Source: Rheinheimera sp. SA_1 (GTDB taxonomy: Bacteria > Pseudomonadota > Gammaproteobacteria > Enterobacterales > Alteromonadaceae). From it: DNA of 64,000 nt. The notes below the pieces were generated by a model, which saw only the letters and a program-made list of their open reading frames with translations, was not told the DNA's origin and did not search any database. Shown here piece by piece: positions 19,516 to 28,910 of this stretch (its first letter is position 1; each line of letters starts with the position of its first letter). The stretch is from the NCBI RefSeq assembly GCF_001669775.1, contig NZ_LXWK01000015.1, positions 434,001 through 498,000 of the forward strand. The letters are read 5' to 3'. Both the position numbers and the translations under genes were made by a program.

Positions 19516-21852
19516 GTGCAGTCGTTGTTTCAGCAAATCAAAGCCGGTCAGCTGTGGGATTTTCACGGGGGAATTCACCCGCCCGCCCGCAAACAACATA
19601 CCAGCCAAAAACCGATTGGCCGCCTGGCGTTACCAGACCGTTTATACGTCCCGTTACGTCAGCATATTGGTGTGCCTGGCGCGTTGTTAGTTGCCGTAGG
19701 TCAGCACGTTTTAAAAGGTCAGCCGCTGACGTTTGCTAATAACGCTATGGCCGTGCCGGTGCATGCACCAACGTCCGGAACTGTGCTGGCGATAGAGCCG
19801 CATATTGCCCCGCACCCGTCGGCATTGCCAGAGCTTTGTGTGGTGATCGCTCCCGATGGCCTGGAGCAATGGCGCGAACGTCACCCTTTGCATCTGCCGG
19901 AATGTGATCGATTAAGCTTGTTACAGCGCATTCAGGACGCCGGTATAGCCGGCATGGGTGGTGCCGGTTTTCCCACTCATTTAAAAACCGGTGCCGCCAG
20001 CGGTGTCGATTATCTGATTATAAATGCCGTGGAATGTGAACCTTATATCAGCGCCGACGACGTGCTGATGCAGGAATTCGCCACCACCATCGTCAAAGGC
20101 ATTGATATTCTGTGCGAATTGTCAGGCCCAAAAGCGGTGTTGATTGGAATTGAAGATGACAAACCACTGGCAATTGCCGCAATGCAGGCCGCCTGCAGCC
20201 AGCGCGAACAATATCTGGTGAAAACGGTACCGGCCAAATATCCGTCCGGTGGCGAAAAACAGCTTATTCAACTACTGACCAGCAAAGAAGTTCCAGCCGG
20301 TCGCCGACCGCTCGACATCGGTATTGTGATGCAAAACGTCGGTACCGTGTTTGCCATCGCCCAGGCCGTGTTGGAAGATATGCCGCTGATTTCACGGATC
20401 GTCACAGTGGTGGGCGATTCACTGACACAACCGCAAAATGTGTTAGCGCTGATCGGCACGCCTGTTGGTTATTTACTGGATGCCTGTGGTTTTAGCCCGG
20501 AACCCGCGCAGCGTATTATCATGGGCGGCCCGATGATGGGTTTCACCCTGCCCTCGGTGTCAGTACCGGTGGTAAAAACCAGCAACTGTATTCTGGCGCC
20601 ATCGCAAGCGGAATTACCTTCAGCCAGCAACGAAATGGACTGCATCCGTTGTGGTGCCTGCGCTGAAGTCTGTCCGGCAGTATTATTGCCGCAGCAACTG
20701 CTGTGGTATAGCAAAGCCAAAGATCTGGATAAACTCAAAGAATACAATTTGGCCGACTGTATCGAATGTGGCGCCTGTGCTTATGTCTGCCCGAGCGAAA
20801 TTCCGTTGGTGCATTATTATCGGGTGGCCAAAGCCGAAATTCGCGAACAAAGCCGCGACGAACTAAAAGCCGAACAGGCCAAAGCCCGCTTTGAAGCGCG
20901 CAATGAACGGCTGGAGCAGGAAAAACAACAACGTGCTACCCGCAATCAGGCACTGGCGTTACAACGTCAGCAACTGATGGCTGAGCAACAAAAAAACCGT
21001 GAAATTGAGCAGGCCCAGCAACGGGTTGCTGCGACTTCAGACACGGCAACTGAACTTAGCAAAGAGCAAATTATCGCACTGCGTGAGCAGAAAAAAGCAG
21101 CGGCGAGAGCTTATCAGGCAGAAAAAGCAACGCAGCAGTCAATGCAACATTCAGCGGACACTGCAGACGCGGCCGCAGCTAATGAACCTGCAGCTGCGTC
21201 ACTGCCGGCCACTCAGCCGGCACAAAGTCAGCCTGAAATAACCAGCGATCCACGTGCTGCTGCCGTCGCAGCCGCAATTGCCCGTGCCAAAGCGAAAAAA
21301 GCGCAGACTGAACCCGGGGAGACATCCGTTGTGGTGCCCGCTGCAACTGCGGTTGCCGCAGAGCCAATACTCGATACCAGAGCTGCAGCTGTTGCCGCTG
21401 CAATCGCCCGCGCCAAAGCAAAAAAGGCGCAGGCTGAACCAACACCACAACCACTACCAGCGCCAACTGCTGCACCTGTCAAGCCGCAAAGTGATGACTC
21501 AGGAGCAAGCAGTCACGACGCTGCAGCGAGCAGCGATACCGATCGAGATGCCAATCGCGAAACCGCTAAACGGCAAGCACTGGCAGCAGCTATTGCCAGA
21601 GCCCAGGCCAAGCGACAACAGACAGATGCCGGATCTGTCGCTATGTCTCATGTCCCGCAGAGTGCCCATAGCACAGCAACGACCACAAAAATAACAGATA
21701 CGCCGGATACTTCTGCACTCGCAAAGTCCACTGCTGCGACTCCTGACACGCCTGCGGATGATCCGCGTAAAGCGGCAATTGCTGCCGCTATCGCCAGAGC
21801 AAAAGCCAAACAACAACAGTTATCAGCTACCGATCCTAAGGACCAGGCATGA
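19516..21852 (+). CDS. rsxC: Electron transport complex subunit RsxC
   Basis: Peripheral NADH/FMN-binding subunit. The GTG start is directly after the rsxB stop, with GGAGAGCAGG upstream. Residues about 1-440 form the conserved core: GGIHPPARK at the start, GMGGAGFPTHLK flavin/NAD region, and two cluster motifs CIRCGACAEVCP and CIECGACAYVCP. After residue ~460 comes a long Gln/Glu/Ala-rich coiled region. Within it about four copies of an Ala-Arg-Lys repeat (AAAIARAKAK core) occur in the last ~215 residues. The 778 residues slightly exceed E. coli RsxC because of this tail. Confidence 0.96.
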   Translation: MQSLFQQIKAGQLWDFHGGIHPPARKQHTSQKPIGRLALPDRLYVPLRQHIGVPGALLVAVGQHVLKGQPLTFANNAMAVPVHAPTSGTVLAIEPHIAPHPSALPELCVVIAPDGLEQWRERHPLHLPECDRLSLLQRIQDAGIAGMGGAGFPTHLKTGAASGVDYLIINAVECEPYISADDVLMQEFATTIVKGIDILCELSGPKAVLIGIEDDKPLAIAAMQAACSQREQYLVKTVPAKYPSGGEKQLIQLLTSKEVPAGRRPLDIGIVMQNVGTVFAIAQAVLEDMPLISRIVTVVGDSLTQPQNVLALIGTPVGYLLDACGFSPEPAQRIIMGGPMMGFTLPSVSVPVVKTSNCILAPSQAELPSASNEMDCIRCGACAEVCPAVLLPQQLLWYSKAKDLDKLKEYNLADCIECGACAYVCPSEIPLVHYYRVAKAEIREQSRDELKAEQAKARFEARNERLEQEKQQRATRNQALALQRQQLMAEQQKNREIEQAQQRVAATSDTATELSKEQIIALREQKKAAARAYQAEKATQQSMQHSADTADAAAANEPAAASLPATQPAQSQPEITSDPRAAAVAAAIARAKAKKAQTEPGETSVVVPAATAVAAEPILDTRAAAVAAAIARAKAKKAQAEPTPQPLPAPTAAPVKPQSDDSGASSHDAAASSDTDRDANRETAKRQALAAAIARAQAKRQQTDAGSVAMSHVPQSAHSTATTTKITDTPDTSALAKSTAATPDTPADDPRKAAIAAAIARAKAKQQQLSATDPKDQA

Positions 21853-22913
21853 GTTTCAGAATCGCCAGCTCGCCGCACCATCACAGTCAGCAACACACCT
21901 CTGTGCTGATGCAAAAAGTGATCTTGGCTTGTCTGCCTGGTATCGCTTGTCAGGTTTATTTTTTCGGCTACGGCGTGTTGCTGCAGCTGGTTCTGGCAAT
22001 TATCACCGCCTGGGCCAGTGAAGCACTGGTACTGCGGTTAAGGCAAAAACCAGTGTTGCCAAGGTTAAAAGACCACAGCGCCATGTTGACTGCCGTCTTG
22101 TTGGCCGTGTCTATTCCGGCTTTTGCGCCCTGGTGGATCATCGTGTTGGGCACTGCTTTTGCCATTATTATCGTGAAACAGCTGTATGGTGGTTTAGGTC
22201 ATAACCTGTTTAATCCGGCAATGGCGGCTTATGTCTTTTTGCTGGTGTCCTTTCCACAGCAAATGACCAGTTGGTTGCCACCGCTGACGTTACAGGCGCA
22301 GCAACAACAAGTGCTGGATCCGGTGTGCGCGGTATTTACCGATTTCAGCTGCGCAGGTTATAGCCTGACCCAGCTGAAAACCGATATCGATGGCATGACG
22401 ATGGCAACACCACTCGACACCTTAAAAACAGATTTGTCGACCGGTAAAACCATCTCTGAAAGCTTGCAACAACCAGTATTTGATAGCATTGGCGGCCTTG
22501 GCTGGAACTACGTCAATCTGGCATTTTTAATCGGTGGTTTGTGGCTGCTACAACAAAAAGTCATCCAGTGGCGAATTCCGCTGGCGGTACTGGGCAGTCT
22601 CGGGCTTTGCAGTTTAATCGGTTATTTAATTGACCCGGATTTACACGCCAGCCCACTGTTTCATTTGCTCAGTGGTGGCACCATGTTAGCGGCATTTTTT
22701 ATCGCCACCGATCCGGTGTCGGCGTCCACCACCTTACGTGGCCGTTTGTATTATGGAGCCTTAATTGGGCTGTTGATTTATTTGATCCGCAGTTTTGGCG
22801 GTTTTCCGGACGCCGTGGCATTTGCGGTGATGCTGGCCAATTTAGCGGTACCGTTGATTGATTATTACAGCCGCCCGCGAACTTACGGTCATAAGCCTAA
22901 AGGATCCTACTGA
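21849..22913 (+). CDS. rsxD: Electron transport complex subunit RsxD
   Basis: Multi-pass membrane subunit carrying a covalently bound FMN in the Rnf family. It has about nine hydrophobic segments; GGLGHNLFNPAMAAY and the C-terminal FIATDPVSAST region are family signatures, with a candidate flavinylation Thr in SGGTM. It overlaps rsxC by 4 nt (ATGA), and its stop shares a base with the rsxG start. Confidence 0.95.
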   Translation: MSFRIASSPHHHSQQHTSVLMQKVILACLPGIACQVYFFGYGVLLQLVLAIITAWASEALVLRLRQKPVLPRLKDHSAMLTAVLLAVSIPAFAPWWIIVLGTAFAIIIVKQLYGGLGHNLFNPAMAAYVFLLVSFPQQMTSWLPPLTLQAQQQQVLDPVCAVFTDFSCAGYSLTQLKTDIDGMTMATPLDTLKTDLSTGKTISESLQQPVFDSIGGLGWNYVNLAFLIGGLWLLQQKVIQWRIPLAVLGSLGLCSLIGYLIDPDLHASPLFHLLSGGTMLAAFFIATDPVSASTTLRGRLYYGALIGLLIYLIRSFGGFPDAVAFAVMLANLAVPLIDYYSRPRTYGHKPKGSY

Positions 22914-23539
22914 TGCTGAAATTTGTCAGTAAAAACGCCCTGTTACTCGGTGCAGCCGCGGCGGTATGTGTGTTGTTGGTTGCCAGCGTTAACCAGTTGA
23001 CTGCGCCCAAAATCGCGCAGCAAGCAGAGCTGCAAAAATTAAAGTTGCTGCAGGAAGTGCTGCCACCTGGTGCAGCTTCTGCAGAACTGCTGCAAGATTG
23101 TCTGGTGCTGCAACAATCCGATGTGTTTTTTCAACGCGAGGCAAAAACTTATCGCTGGCGGCAAAACGATGAACTGGCCGCTTATGTTGTTGAAACCACT
23201 GCGCCGGACGGTTACAGCGGCAATATTCAGTTATTAGCGGCTATCACGCCGGATGGTACTGTGCTGGGTGTGCGGACGCTGAGCCACAAGGAAACGCCGG
23301 GGCTGGGTGATAAAATTGAGATGCGTAAAGGGAACTGGATGGACAGTTTCCGCCAGCGCCAAGTGCAAAGTGCCGACGATAAACGCTTCGGCGTGAAAAA
23401 AGATGGCGGCGAGTTTGACCAGTTTACCGGTGCGACGATCACGCCAAGAGCGGTGGTAGCCGCAGTCAAACGCACGGCACTTTATCTGAAACAACACCCG
23501 GAACTGGCAGCGGCTCCGGCCAACTGCCAGCCGCAGTGA
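22913..23539 (+). CDS. rsxG: Electron transport complex subunit RsxG
   Basis: One N-terminal membrane anchor, then a periplasmic FMN-binding domain. The covalent flavin motif is TGATIT in [14 protein letters not shown] near residue 175, and [15 protein letters not shown] is the other hallmark. At 208 residues it is normal for the family. Confidence 0.95.
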   Translation: MLKFVSKNALLLGAAAAVCVLLVASVNQLTAPKIAQQAELQKLKLLQEVLPPGAASAELLQDCLVLQQSDVFFQREAKTYRWRQNDELAAYVVETTAPDGYSGNIQLLAAITPDGTVLGVRTLSHKETPGLGDKIEMRKGNWMDSFRQRQVQSADDKRFGVKKDGGEFDQFTGATITPRAVVAAVKRTALYLKQHPELAAAPANCQPQ

Positions 23540-23546
23540 GGCTTTT

Positions 23547-24257
23547 ATGAGCGATTATCGCAACATCATCCATCAGGGGTTGTGGCAAAATAACCCTGGG
23601 CTGGTACAGCTTCTGGGCCTCTGCCCTTTGCTTGCCACCAGTTCGACCATGACCAACGCACTTGGCCTGGGTTTTGCCACTATGCTGGTGCTGGTCAGCA
23701 CCAATTTGGTGGTGTCGCTGATCCGCAGCCAGGTGCCGAATGAAATCCGCATCCCGATTTTTGTGATGGTGATTGCTGCGGTGGTCACCGCCATTGAACA
23801 ACTAATGCAAGCCTACACCTACCAGCTGTATCAATCGCTTGGCATTTTTATTCCGCTGATTGTCACCAACTGTATCGTAATTGGCCGGGCTGAAGCTTTT
23901 GCCTCGAAAAACCCGTTGTTGCCGTCAATTGTCGACGGTTTGATGATGGGACTTGGTTTTACTTTGGTCCTGTTTTTACTTGGCACCTGTCGTGAGCTGC
24001 TGGGTCAGGGCACCTTATTTGACGGTGCCGAAGCCTTGTTTGGCCCTTGGGCCACGGTACTGCGGGTAGAAGTGTTCAAAACCGAAAGCCATTTCCTGCT
24101 GGCTATTTTGCCGCCGGGAGCTTTTATGGTGTTGGGCTTTTTAATCGCCGCCAAAAATGCCGTTGATGCGCGGCAAAAAAGCCGCCAGGTGCAAACCGCC
24201 GGCATCACCCGCGCCAGAGTCACTCATGTGGCCAGCAACGAGACTTCCGCCGGATGA
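23547..24257 (+). CDS. rsxE: Electron transport complex subunit RsxE
   Basis: Membrane subunit homologous to RsxA. The signatures are [17 protein letters not shown] near the N terminus and [18 protein letters not shown] centrally, with about six membrane spans in 236 residues. Its stop overlaps the nth start by 4 nt, which fits the widespread rsxE-nth pairing. Confidence 0.95.
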   Translation: MSDYRNIIHQGLWQNNPGLVQLLGLCPLLATSSTMTNALGLGFATMLVLVSTNLVVSLIRSQVPNEIRIPIFVMVIAAVVTAIEQLMQAYTYQLYQSLGIFIPLIVTNCIVIGRAEAFASKNPLLPSIVDGLMMGLGFTLVLFLLGTCRELLGQGTLFDGAEALFGPWATVLRVEVFKTESHFLLAILPPGAFMVLGFLIAAKNAVDARQKSRQVQTAGITRARVTHVASNETSAG

Positions 24258-24913
24258 ATCAGCAAAAACGTATCGCTATTTTATCCAGGCTACGTGATGC
24301 TAACCCGAAGCCGACCACTGAACTTGAATACAGCTCGCCGTTTGAACTGCTGATTGCGGTGCTACTTTCAGCACAAGCAACCGATGTTGGCGTGAATAAA
24401 GCCACCCGCCCCTTGTTCGCCATTGCCAAAACACCGGCGGCGATGCTGGCGCTGGGTGTCGATGGCGTAAAGCACTATATCAAAACCATTGGTTTGTTTA
24501 ATACCAAAGCTGAAAACGTCATTAAAACCTGTAGGATTTTAGTGGAGCAACATCAGGGCGAAGTGCCGGAAAACCGCGAAGCGTTAGAAGCTTTGCCTGG
24601 GGTTGGCCGCAAAACCGCGAATGTGGTGCTCAATACCGCCTTCGGCTGGCTAAAAGATAACGAAGGTAGATACTTCATCGCCGTCGATACCCATATCCAG
24701 CGCGTGGCAAATCGTACAGGCTATGCCAAGGGCAAGACGGTTGAAGAAACCGAACAAAGCATCATTAAAAACACCCCGAATAAATCTGAGTTTATGTTTA
24801 ACCTTCACCACTGGCTCATTCTGCATGGCCGCTACACTTGCGTGGCACGTAAACCTAAATGTGGTTCTTGCATCATTGAGGATTTGTGCGAGTTTAAAGA
24901 CAAATCTGAATAA
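24254..24913 (+). CDS. nth: Endonuclease III (hybrid with foreign-looking 3' part)
   Basis: Base-excision-repair glycosylase/AP lyase for oxidised pyrimidines. The helix-hairpin-helix [11 protein letters not shown] holds the catalytic Lys120, the catalytic Asp is in AVDTH (residue 145), and the 4Fe-4S Cys set is in [17 protein letters not shown]. Up to about residue 132 (GW) it looks like a normal Nth. After that it has LKDNEGRYF instead of the usual PT before IAVDTH, so the catalytic Asp is displaced by 7 residues from its E. coli position. The following ~50 residues are divergent. A decayed copy of a standard nth 3' end lies beyond the accessory island, suggesting this 3' part arrived with the island. 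Confidence 0.92.
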   Translation: MNQQKRIAILSRLRDANPKPTTELEYSSPFELLIAVLLSAQATDVGVNKATRPLFAIAKTPAAMLALGVDGVKHYIKTIGLFNTKAENVIKTCRILVEQHQGEVPENREALEALPGVGRKTANVVLNTAFGWLKDNEGRYFIAVDTHIQRVANRTGYAKGKTVEETEQSIIKNTPNKSEFMFNLHHWLILHGRYTCVARKPKCGSCIIEDLCEFKDKSE

Positions 24914-25048
24914 CGAGCGAGCTAGGCGGAAAGAGTTTTGCAATATCATTGCATTATCTTTCGAATACCAATAAGGTTTATTTGCATGATTCAGAGAGAT
25001 TTCCCCATAAATAATGGTGAAATTCACCAAAGTTAAACGGAATGCGTG

Positions 25049-26851
25049 ATGAAAGCAGAGACAGTGTCAATAGTTAATGACTTAAAAAGAGTAACCGTCA
25101 ACCAAGTCGTCTACGAAGCTATTACTAATTCTATCCAAGCAGACGCAACTCAGATTGAACTGTCTATCAATAGTTTAAACTCGGATTTTGATGATGTTGA
25201 AAATCAGTATGTCAGCGAAATACAGGTAGTAGATAATGGGCATGGTTTTAAAAGTGATGATTTAGAATCATTTCAGACATATAGAAGTAGACACAAAAAA
25301 GCCAGATTTGGTGCGAAAGGTGTTGGTAGATTCTTATTTTTAAAACTTTTTGAAAATGTCCATATTTTATCCCAAGATAAAGAAATCAATTTCAATATTG
25401 ACAACGATGTCACGATTTCAGTGATAGATAGGATTTCTGATAAAACAAAACTACGCATCTATACTCCTCGAGAACAATGCCAAGTTAATAAACTTGATTT
25501 AGTACAAGCTATCAAGCTTCACTTTCTACCATTTTTTAAACTCCTAAACCAAAATAAAACAAAGAAAGTCATCAATATTCAGATCAAATTTGACAACGCG
25601 GACTTTGCAAGTTTAAGAAGTGATGATATTCCTTGGTTTGAAGAAAGTGAATTCTCCGTTGATGGTCAAACATTTAAGTTGAGCTATCTGTTAAATACTC
25701 CAGGTTTCAAAACTGGTGACGGAGCTTATTGTGCAGGTGGAAGAGTTGTTTGCTTCAATAGCCAAATGGACGGAAATAAACGATTTAAAGCATTTAAAGG
25801 AGTTAATTTCTTTTATTTGCTTTCTGCTCAGTACTTCGATAACAACTTAAATAATGAACGAGATGAACTGACTATCAACGCAAAAAGAAAACATCAACGT
25901 GACTGGACAAGAACATTATCTTGGGAAGATATTAATTCAGCGCTCGGAGACAAAATTAAAAATATTTGTCTAGAGCACGGAATAGACATTGAAGAGCAAT
26001 CCGATCAATACCTTAAAAAAGCTATAGATAAAGCCCCCTTTTTATCCAGCTATTTTATGAAAAATGAATTAATGCTTGGCGAAGAAGATTTACTTAAAGA
26101 GGCTCAAAAATTATTCAATGATGATAAAGACATAATAAGATCTGGACATCTTAAGATTACATCTTCCGAGAGGCAGATAATTTTAAATAGAGTTGTTCAA
26201 GCTGAATTAGCTGAATATGTGTTTGACCGACAGAAGACTATCGAAAAATTAAAATCGCTAGAAGATAGGGACGCATTAGAGAGCGAAATCCACAACCTCT
26301 TCGCTGAACGATTCACTCAAAGTGATACTGTTGACTACAGAACGAATAATCTTTGGTTGTTTGATGACAGGTTTATGACCTTTGACAAGGTATTTAGCGA
26401 CAAACAAATTAAAGCTATTTTCCCGGAGCTTCACAAATATTTAGATAAACCTGACATTCTAACGCTCTCTAGTAATACCTTTAAAAAAGAAGAAATTACA
26501 GATGTCGTAATAATTGAGCTTAAAAGACCTAATGCAAAGAATGACGTTGCTATAGCTGAGTCTGAACTTCTAAAATATTCTCGATATGTCAGAGAAAGTA
26601 ATTTGTCAAATATCAGAATTTGGACATATGCATTTATTAGCTTTGACGAAGAAGCAGATCTTGCATTAGACGATAAGAGTTACAACCGAATACCAGTACG
26701 TAACGGATGGCCTATTCGCTATAGCTATCATAAAGCACACAATACCATAATAAATTTTATAGATTATCGTGCCTTGGCATTTGATGCAGAATCCAGAAAC
26801 AACACATTCCTTAATATCCTTAAGGCTAAACACTATAAAGAAAAAAGCTAG
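25049..26851 (+). CDS. GHKL-type ATPase with C-terminal PD-(D/E)XK-like region, putative defence protein
   Basis: A ~600-residue soluble protein. The N-terminal GHKL fold is clear: N-box E23/N27/D32 in YEAITNSIQADA, G1 box VDNGHGF (D62), G2 box GAKGVGRFLF (about 88-97), as in MutL, Hsp90 and MORC. A helical middle follows. Near residues 465-495 PDILTL is followed about 20 residues later by VVIIELKRP, the D...ExK pattern of PD-(D/E)XK nucleases. ATG 25049 has CGGA about 7 nt upstream; GTG 25046 is an alternative. DNA is visibly AT-rich against the rsx genes. The darT gene starts 9 nt after its stop. The function is inferred; a DNA-acting ATPase/nuclease is most likely. Confidence 0.65.
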   Translation: MKAETVSIVNDLKRVTVNQVVYEAITNSIQADATQIELSINSLNSDFDDVENQYVSEIQVVDNGHGFKSDDLESFQTYRSRHKKARFGAKGVGRFLFLKLFENVHILSQDKEINFNIDNDVTISVIDRISDKTKLRIYTPREQCQVNKLDLVQAIKLHFLPFFKLLNQNKTKKVINIQIKFDNADFASLRSDDIPWFEESEFSVDGQTFKLSYLLNTPGFKTGDGAYCAGGRVVCFNSQMDGNKRFKAFKGVNFFYLLSAQYFDNNLNNERDELTINAKRKHQRDWTRTLSWEDINSALGDKIKNICLEHGIDIEEQSDQYLKKAIDKAPFLSSYFMKNELMLGEEDLLKEAQKLFNDDKDIIRSGHLKITSSERQIILNRVVQAELAEYVFDRQKTIEKLKSLEDRDALESEIHNLFAERFTQSDTVDYRTNNLWLFDDRFMTFDKVFSDKQIKAIFPELHKYLDKPDILTLSSNTFKKEEITDVVIIELKRPNAKNDVAIAESELLKYSRYVRESNLSNIRIWTYAFISFDEEADLALDDKSYNRIPVRNGWPIRYSYHKAHNTIINFIDYRALAFDAESRNNTFLNILKAKHYKEKS

Positions 26852-26860
26852 GAGGGTGGA

Positions 26861-27466
26861 GTGAACCCTGATGTATTTCATATTACCCACATCAATAACC
26901 TGACTAGTATTATTCAAAATGGTGGGTTGATGTCTGATTCCGAACGAATTACAAGAAGCTTGGCTAATGAAAATATTGGGTATAGCCATATAAAGCAACG
27001 TCGTTTAAATCACGCTGTAACAGTTTCACGTCGAGGTTTTATTGGAAATTATGTTCCATTTAATTTCTGCCCTCGCTCTGTCATGCTATATGTCGTCAAT
27101 ATAGGGCATGAGAACTATAGAGGTGGACAAAATGAAGTTATCCATTTGGTCACTGACGTAAACACAGTCAGACACATGAATCCAGACTGTTTTTTCACGG
27201 ATATACATGCAGATCTAGGATATGCAGAACAAATTTCGGATTTCAGCCGTTTGAATGAACTTAACTGGAATTCCATTAATCAGAAATATTGGACTGCCGT
27301 TAAAGAAGAAAAGCAAGCTGAGTTTTTAGCATTTCAGCATGTACCTTGGACTACAATTAAGGAGATAGGTGTAATGAATCAACAAGTTGCGCAAAGAGTA
27401 AATCAGATCCTTGCTGTAGTTCCACACCGACCTCCCGTAAATGTTCGCACAAACTGGTACTACTGA
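26861..27466 (+). CDS. darT: DarT-type DNA ADP-ribosyltransferase toxin
   Basis: Uses NAD+ to ADP-ribosylate bases in single-stranded DNA; DarTG systems are known phage-defence toxin-antitoxin pairs. Hallmarks: FHITHINNL at the N terminus (NAD-binding His), SHIKQRRL (catalytic-type Arg region, residues 42-49), VPFNFCPRSVMLY (65-77), and KQAEFL with the probable catalytic Glu at residue 154. The 201 residues match the DUF4433/DarT length. GTG 26861 follows a strong AGGAGG. DarG begins 14 nt downstream. No truncation or frameshift is visible, so the toxin should be active. Confidence 0.92.
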   Translation: MNPDVFHITHINNLTSIIQNGGLMSDSERITRSLANENIGYSHIKQRRLNHAVTVSRRGFIGNYVPFNFCPRSVMLYVVNIGHENYRGGQNEVIHLVTDVNTVRHMNPDCFFTDIHADLGYAEQISDFSRLNELNWNSINQKYWTAVKEEKQAEFLAFQHVPWTTIKEIGVMNQQVAQRVNQILAVVPHRPPVNVRTNWYY

Positions 27467-27480
27467 GTGGAGGCAACTAA

Positions 27481-28545
27481 ATGATAACTTATCAGAAAGG
27501 AAGTATCTTACATGAGCAGTCTGACGCTATTGTAAATACAGTTAATACCGTAGGTGTTATGGGTAAAGGTTTAGCTCTTCAATTTAAAAAAGCTTTCCCT
27601 AGAAACTTTGAGGTTTATAAGGCTGCATGTGACCAGAAATCGCTTGTTACTGGTTCAGTTCTTTCAGTCTCTATGGAAAGTATGAATCCTCCTTTTTATA
27701 TAATTAATTTTCCAACAAAGGCACATTGGAAAGGTGACTCAAAAATTGAGTACATCGAATCAGGCTTAGACGCGCTAATAAATGAAGCAAAACGATTAGG
27801 CTTACATTCGGTCTCTGTTCCTGCGCTTGGAAGTGGTTTAGGAGGGTTAAAGTGGGATTCTGTAAACAAATTAATTGTAGAAAAACTGTCTAAAGTTCCA
27901 GAAATCGAATGGCGCGTTTTTCCTCCGCAGGCTGCCCCAGATGCTAAATCAATGACTAACAAGACCAAAAAGCCGAACATGACAGTTGGCAGAGCTGCGG
28001 TATTGAGTTTAATCGATAGGTACTTAAATAAAGGGCTCGCATACAGCTTATCTTTATTAGAAGTTCAAAAACTCGTTTATTTTTTGACAGCATCAGGCGA
28101 GCACCTAAACCAAGTAACTTTTACTAAGCATCACTATGGCCCATATGCTGACGTTTTGCGTCATGTGCTGAATAAAATGGAAGGGCATTTTATTAGCGGT
28201 TATGCCGATGGCCAAAACAAACCTGATACGTCGATCGAGTTATTCCCTGATGCTGCCCATCAAGCACGTGAATTTCTATTTGAAAACAAAGAAACTCTCA
28301 ATAAATTTGAACAAGTATCTGATTTAGTTGAAGGATTTGAATCACCATATGGTATGGAGCTATTGTCTACCGTCCATTGGGTTGCAACCCAAGAGCTATT
28401 AGACAGACAAAACGACCTTGATGCTATTGTTCAAGCAATACATGCTTGGAGTGATCGGAAGAAGGCAATGAAGCCAGCTCATATCAAAACCGCCTGGGAA
28501 ACTTTGAATTCGAAAGGTTGGTTAAATAAGAGCGCCCAAGTGTAA
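27481..28545 (+). CDS. darG: DarG antitoxin (macrodomain ADP-ribosyl-DNA glycohydrolase)
   Basis: Removes the ADP-ribose that DarT puts on DNA and also binds the toxin. The N-terminal macrodomain (about 1-150) has AIVNTVNTVGVMGKGLA, the DarG-type INFPTKAHWKGDSK (with a probable key Lys) and VPALGSGLGGLKW. After a linker, residues about 165-330 look like a DUF4065/Panacea-type domain (LLEVQKLVYFL, then FTKHHYGPYADVL), a fold used to neutralise toxins. Start ATG 27481 has GGAGG upstream. The 354 residues match known DarG proteins. Confidence 0.9.
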   Translation: MITYQKGSILHEQSDAIVNTVNTVGVMGKGLALQFKKAFPRNFEVYKAACDQKSLVTGSVLSVSMESMNPPFYIINFPTKAHWKGDSKIEYIESGLDALINEAKRLGLHSVSVPALGSGLGGLKWDSVNKLIVEKLSKVPEIEWRVFPPQAAPDAKSMTNKTKKPNMTVGRAAVLSLIDRYLNKGLAYSLSLLEVQKLVYFLTASGEHLNQVTFTKHHYGPYADVLRHVLNKMEGHFISGYADGQNKPDTSIELFPDAAHQAREFLFENKETLNKFEQVSDLVEGFESPYGMELLSTVHWVATQELLDRQNDLDAIVQAIHAWSDRKKAMKPAHIKTAWETLNSKGWLNKSAQV

Positions 28546-28603
28546 ATTGCACCGGCTCTGGTTCAAGCCGACACTTTCCAGTATCGACGGCGACATTGCG
28601 ATA

Positions 28604-28849
28604 TTTAGCTGGCCAACCATCGCTGTCGATACCCATATTTTCCGCGTCAGCAACCGGATGAACTTTGCCCCTGGTGCCAATGTTGATCAGGTCGAATAAA
28701 AATTACTGAAAGTGGTGCCGGCAGAATTCAAACTGGATGTGCATCATTGGCTGATTCTGCATGGTCGTTATACTTGCGACGCCCGCAAACTAAAATGTGG
28801 CAGCTGTCTGGTGGAAGATTTGTACGAATATAAAGAAAAAGCCGAATAG
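28604..28849 (+). pseudogene. nth: Relic of a second nth 3' end
   Basis: An 82-codon frame reads like the last third of a standard Nth: SWPTIAVDTHIFRVSNR, the GANVDQVE stretch, [20 protein letters not shown], and the 4Fe-4S Cys region ([11 protein letters not shown]). It is broken by TAA at 28697-28699 where the family has GAA (Glu). It lacks the 5' two-thirds of the gene. It ends 61 nt before gloA. It is best explained as the displaced original end of the host nth, left behind when the ATPase-darTG island arrived. Confidence 0.85.
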
Positions 28850-28910
28850 AAACATAGCAGCCGACATATCCACCATCGGCTTGCATACCAACCATAAACA
28901 GGACATTGCC

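Noticed and set aside
24914-25048. Attachment site or integrase remnant at the left edge of the DarTG island
   Set aside because: I found no direct repeat pair or integrase-like frame; the only shared sequence between the island edges is the nth homology itself.
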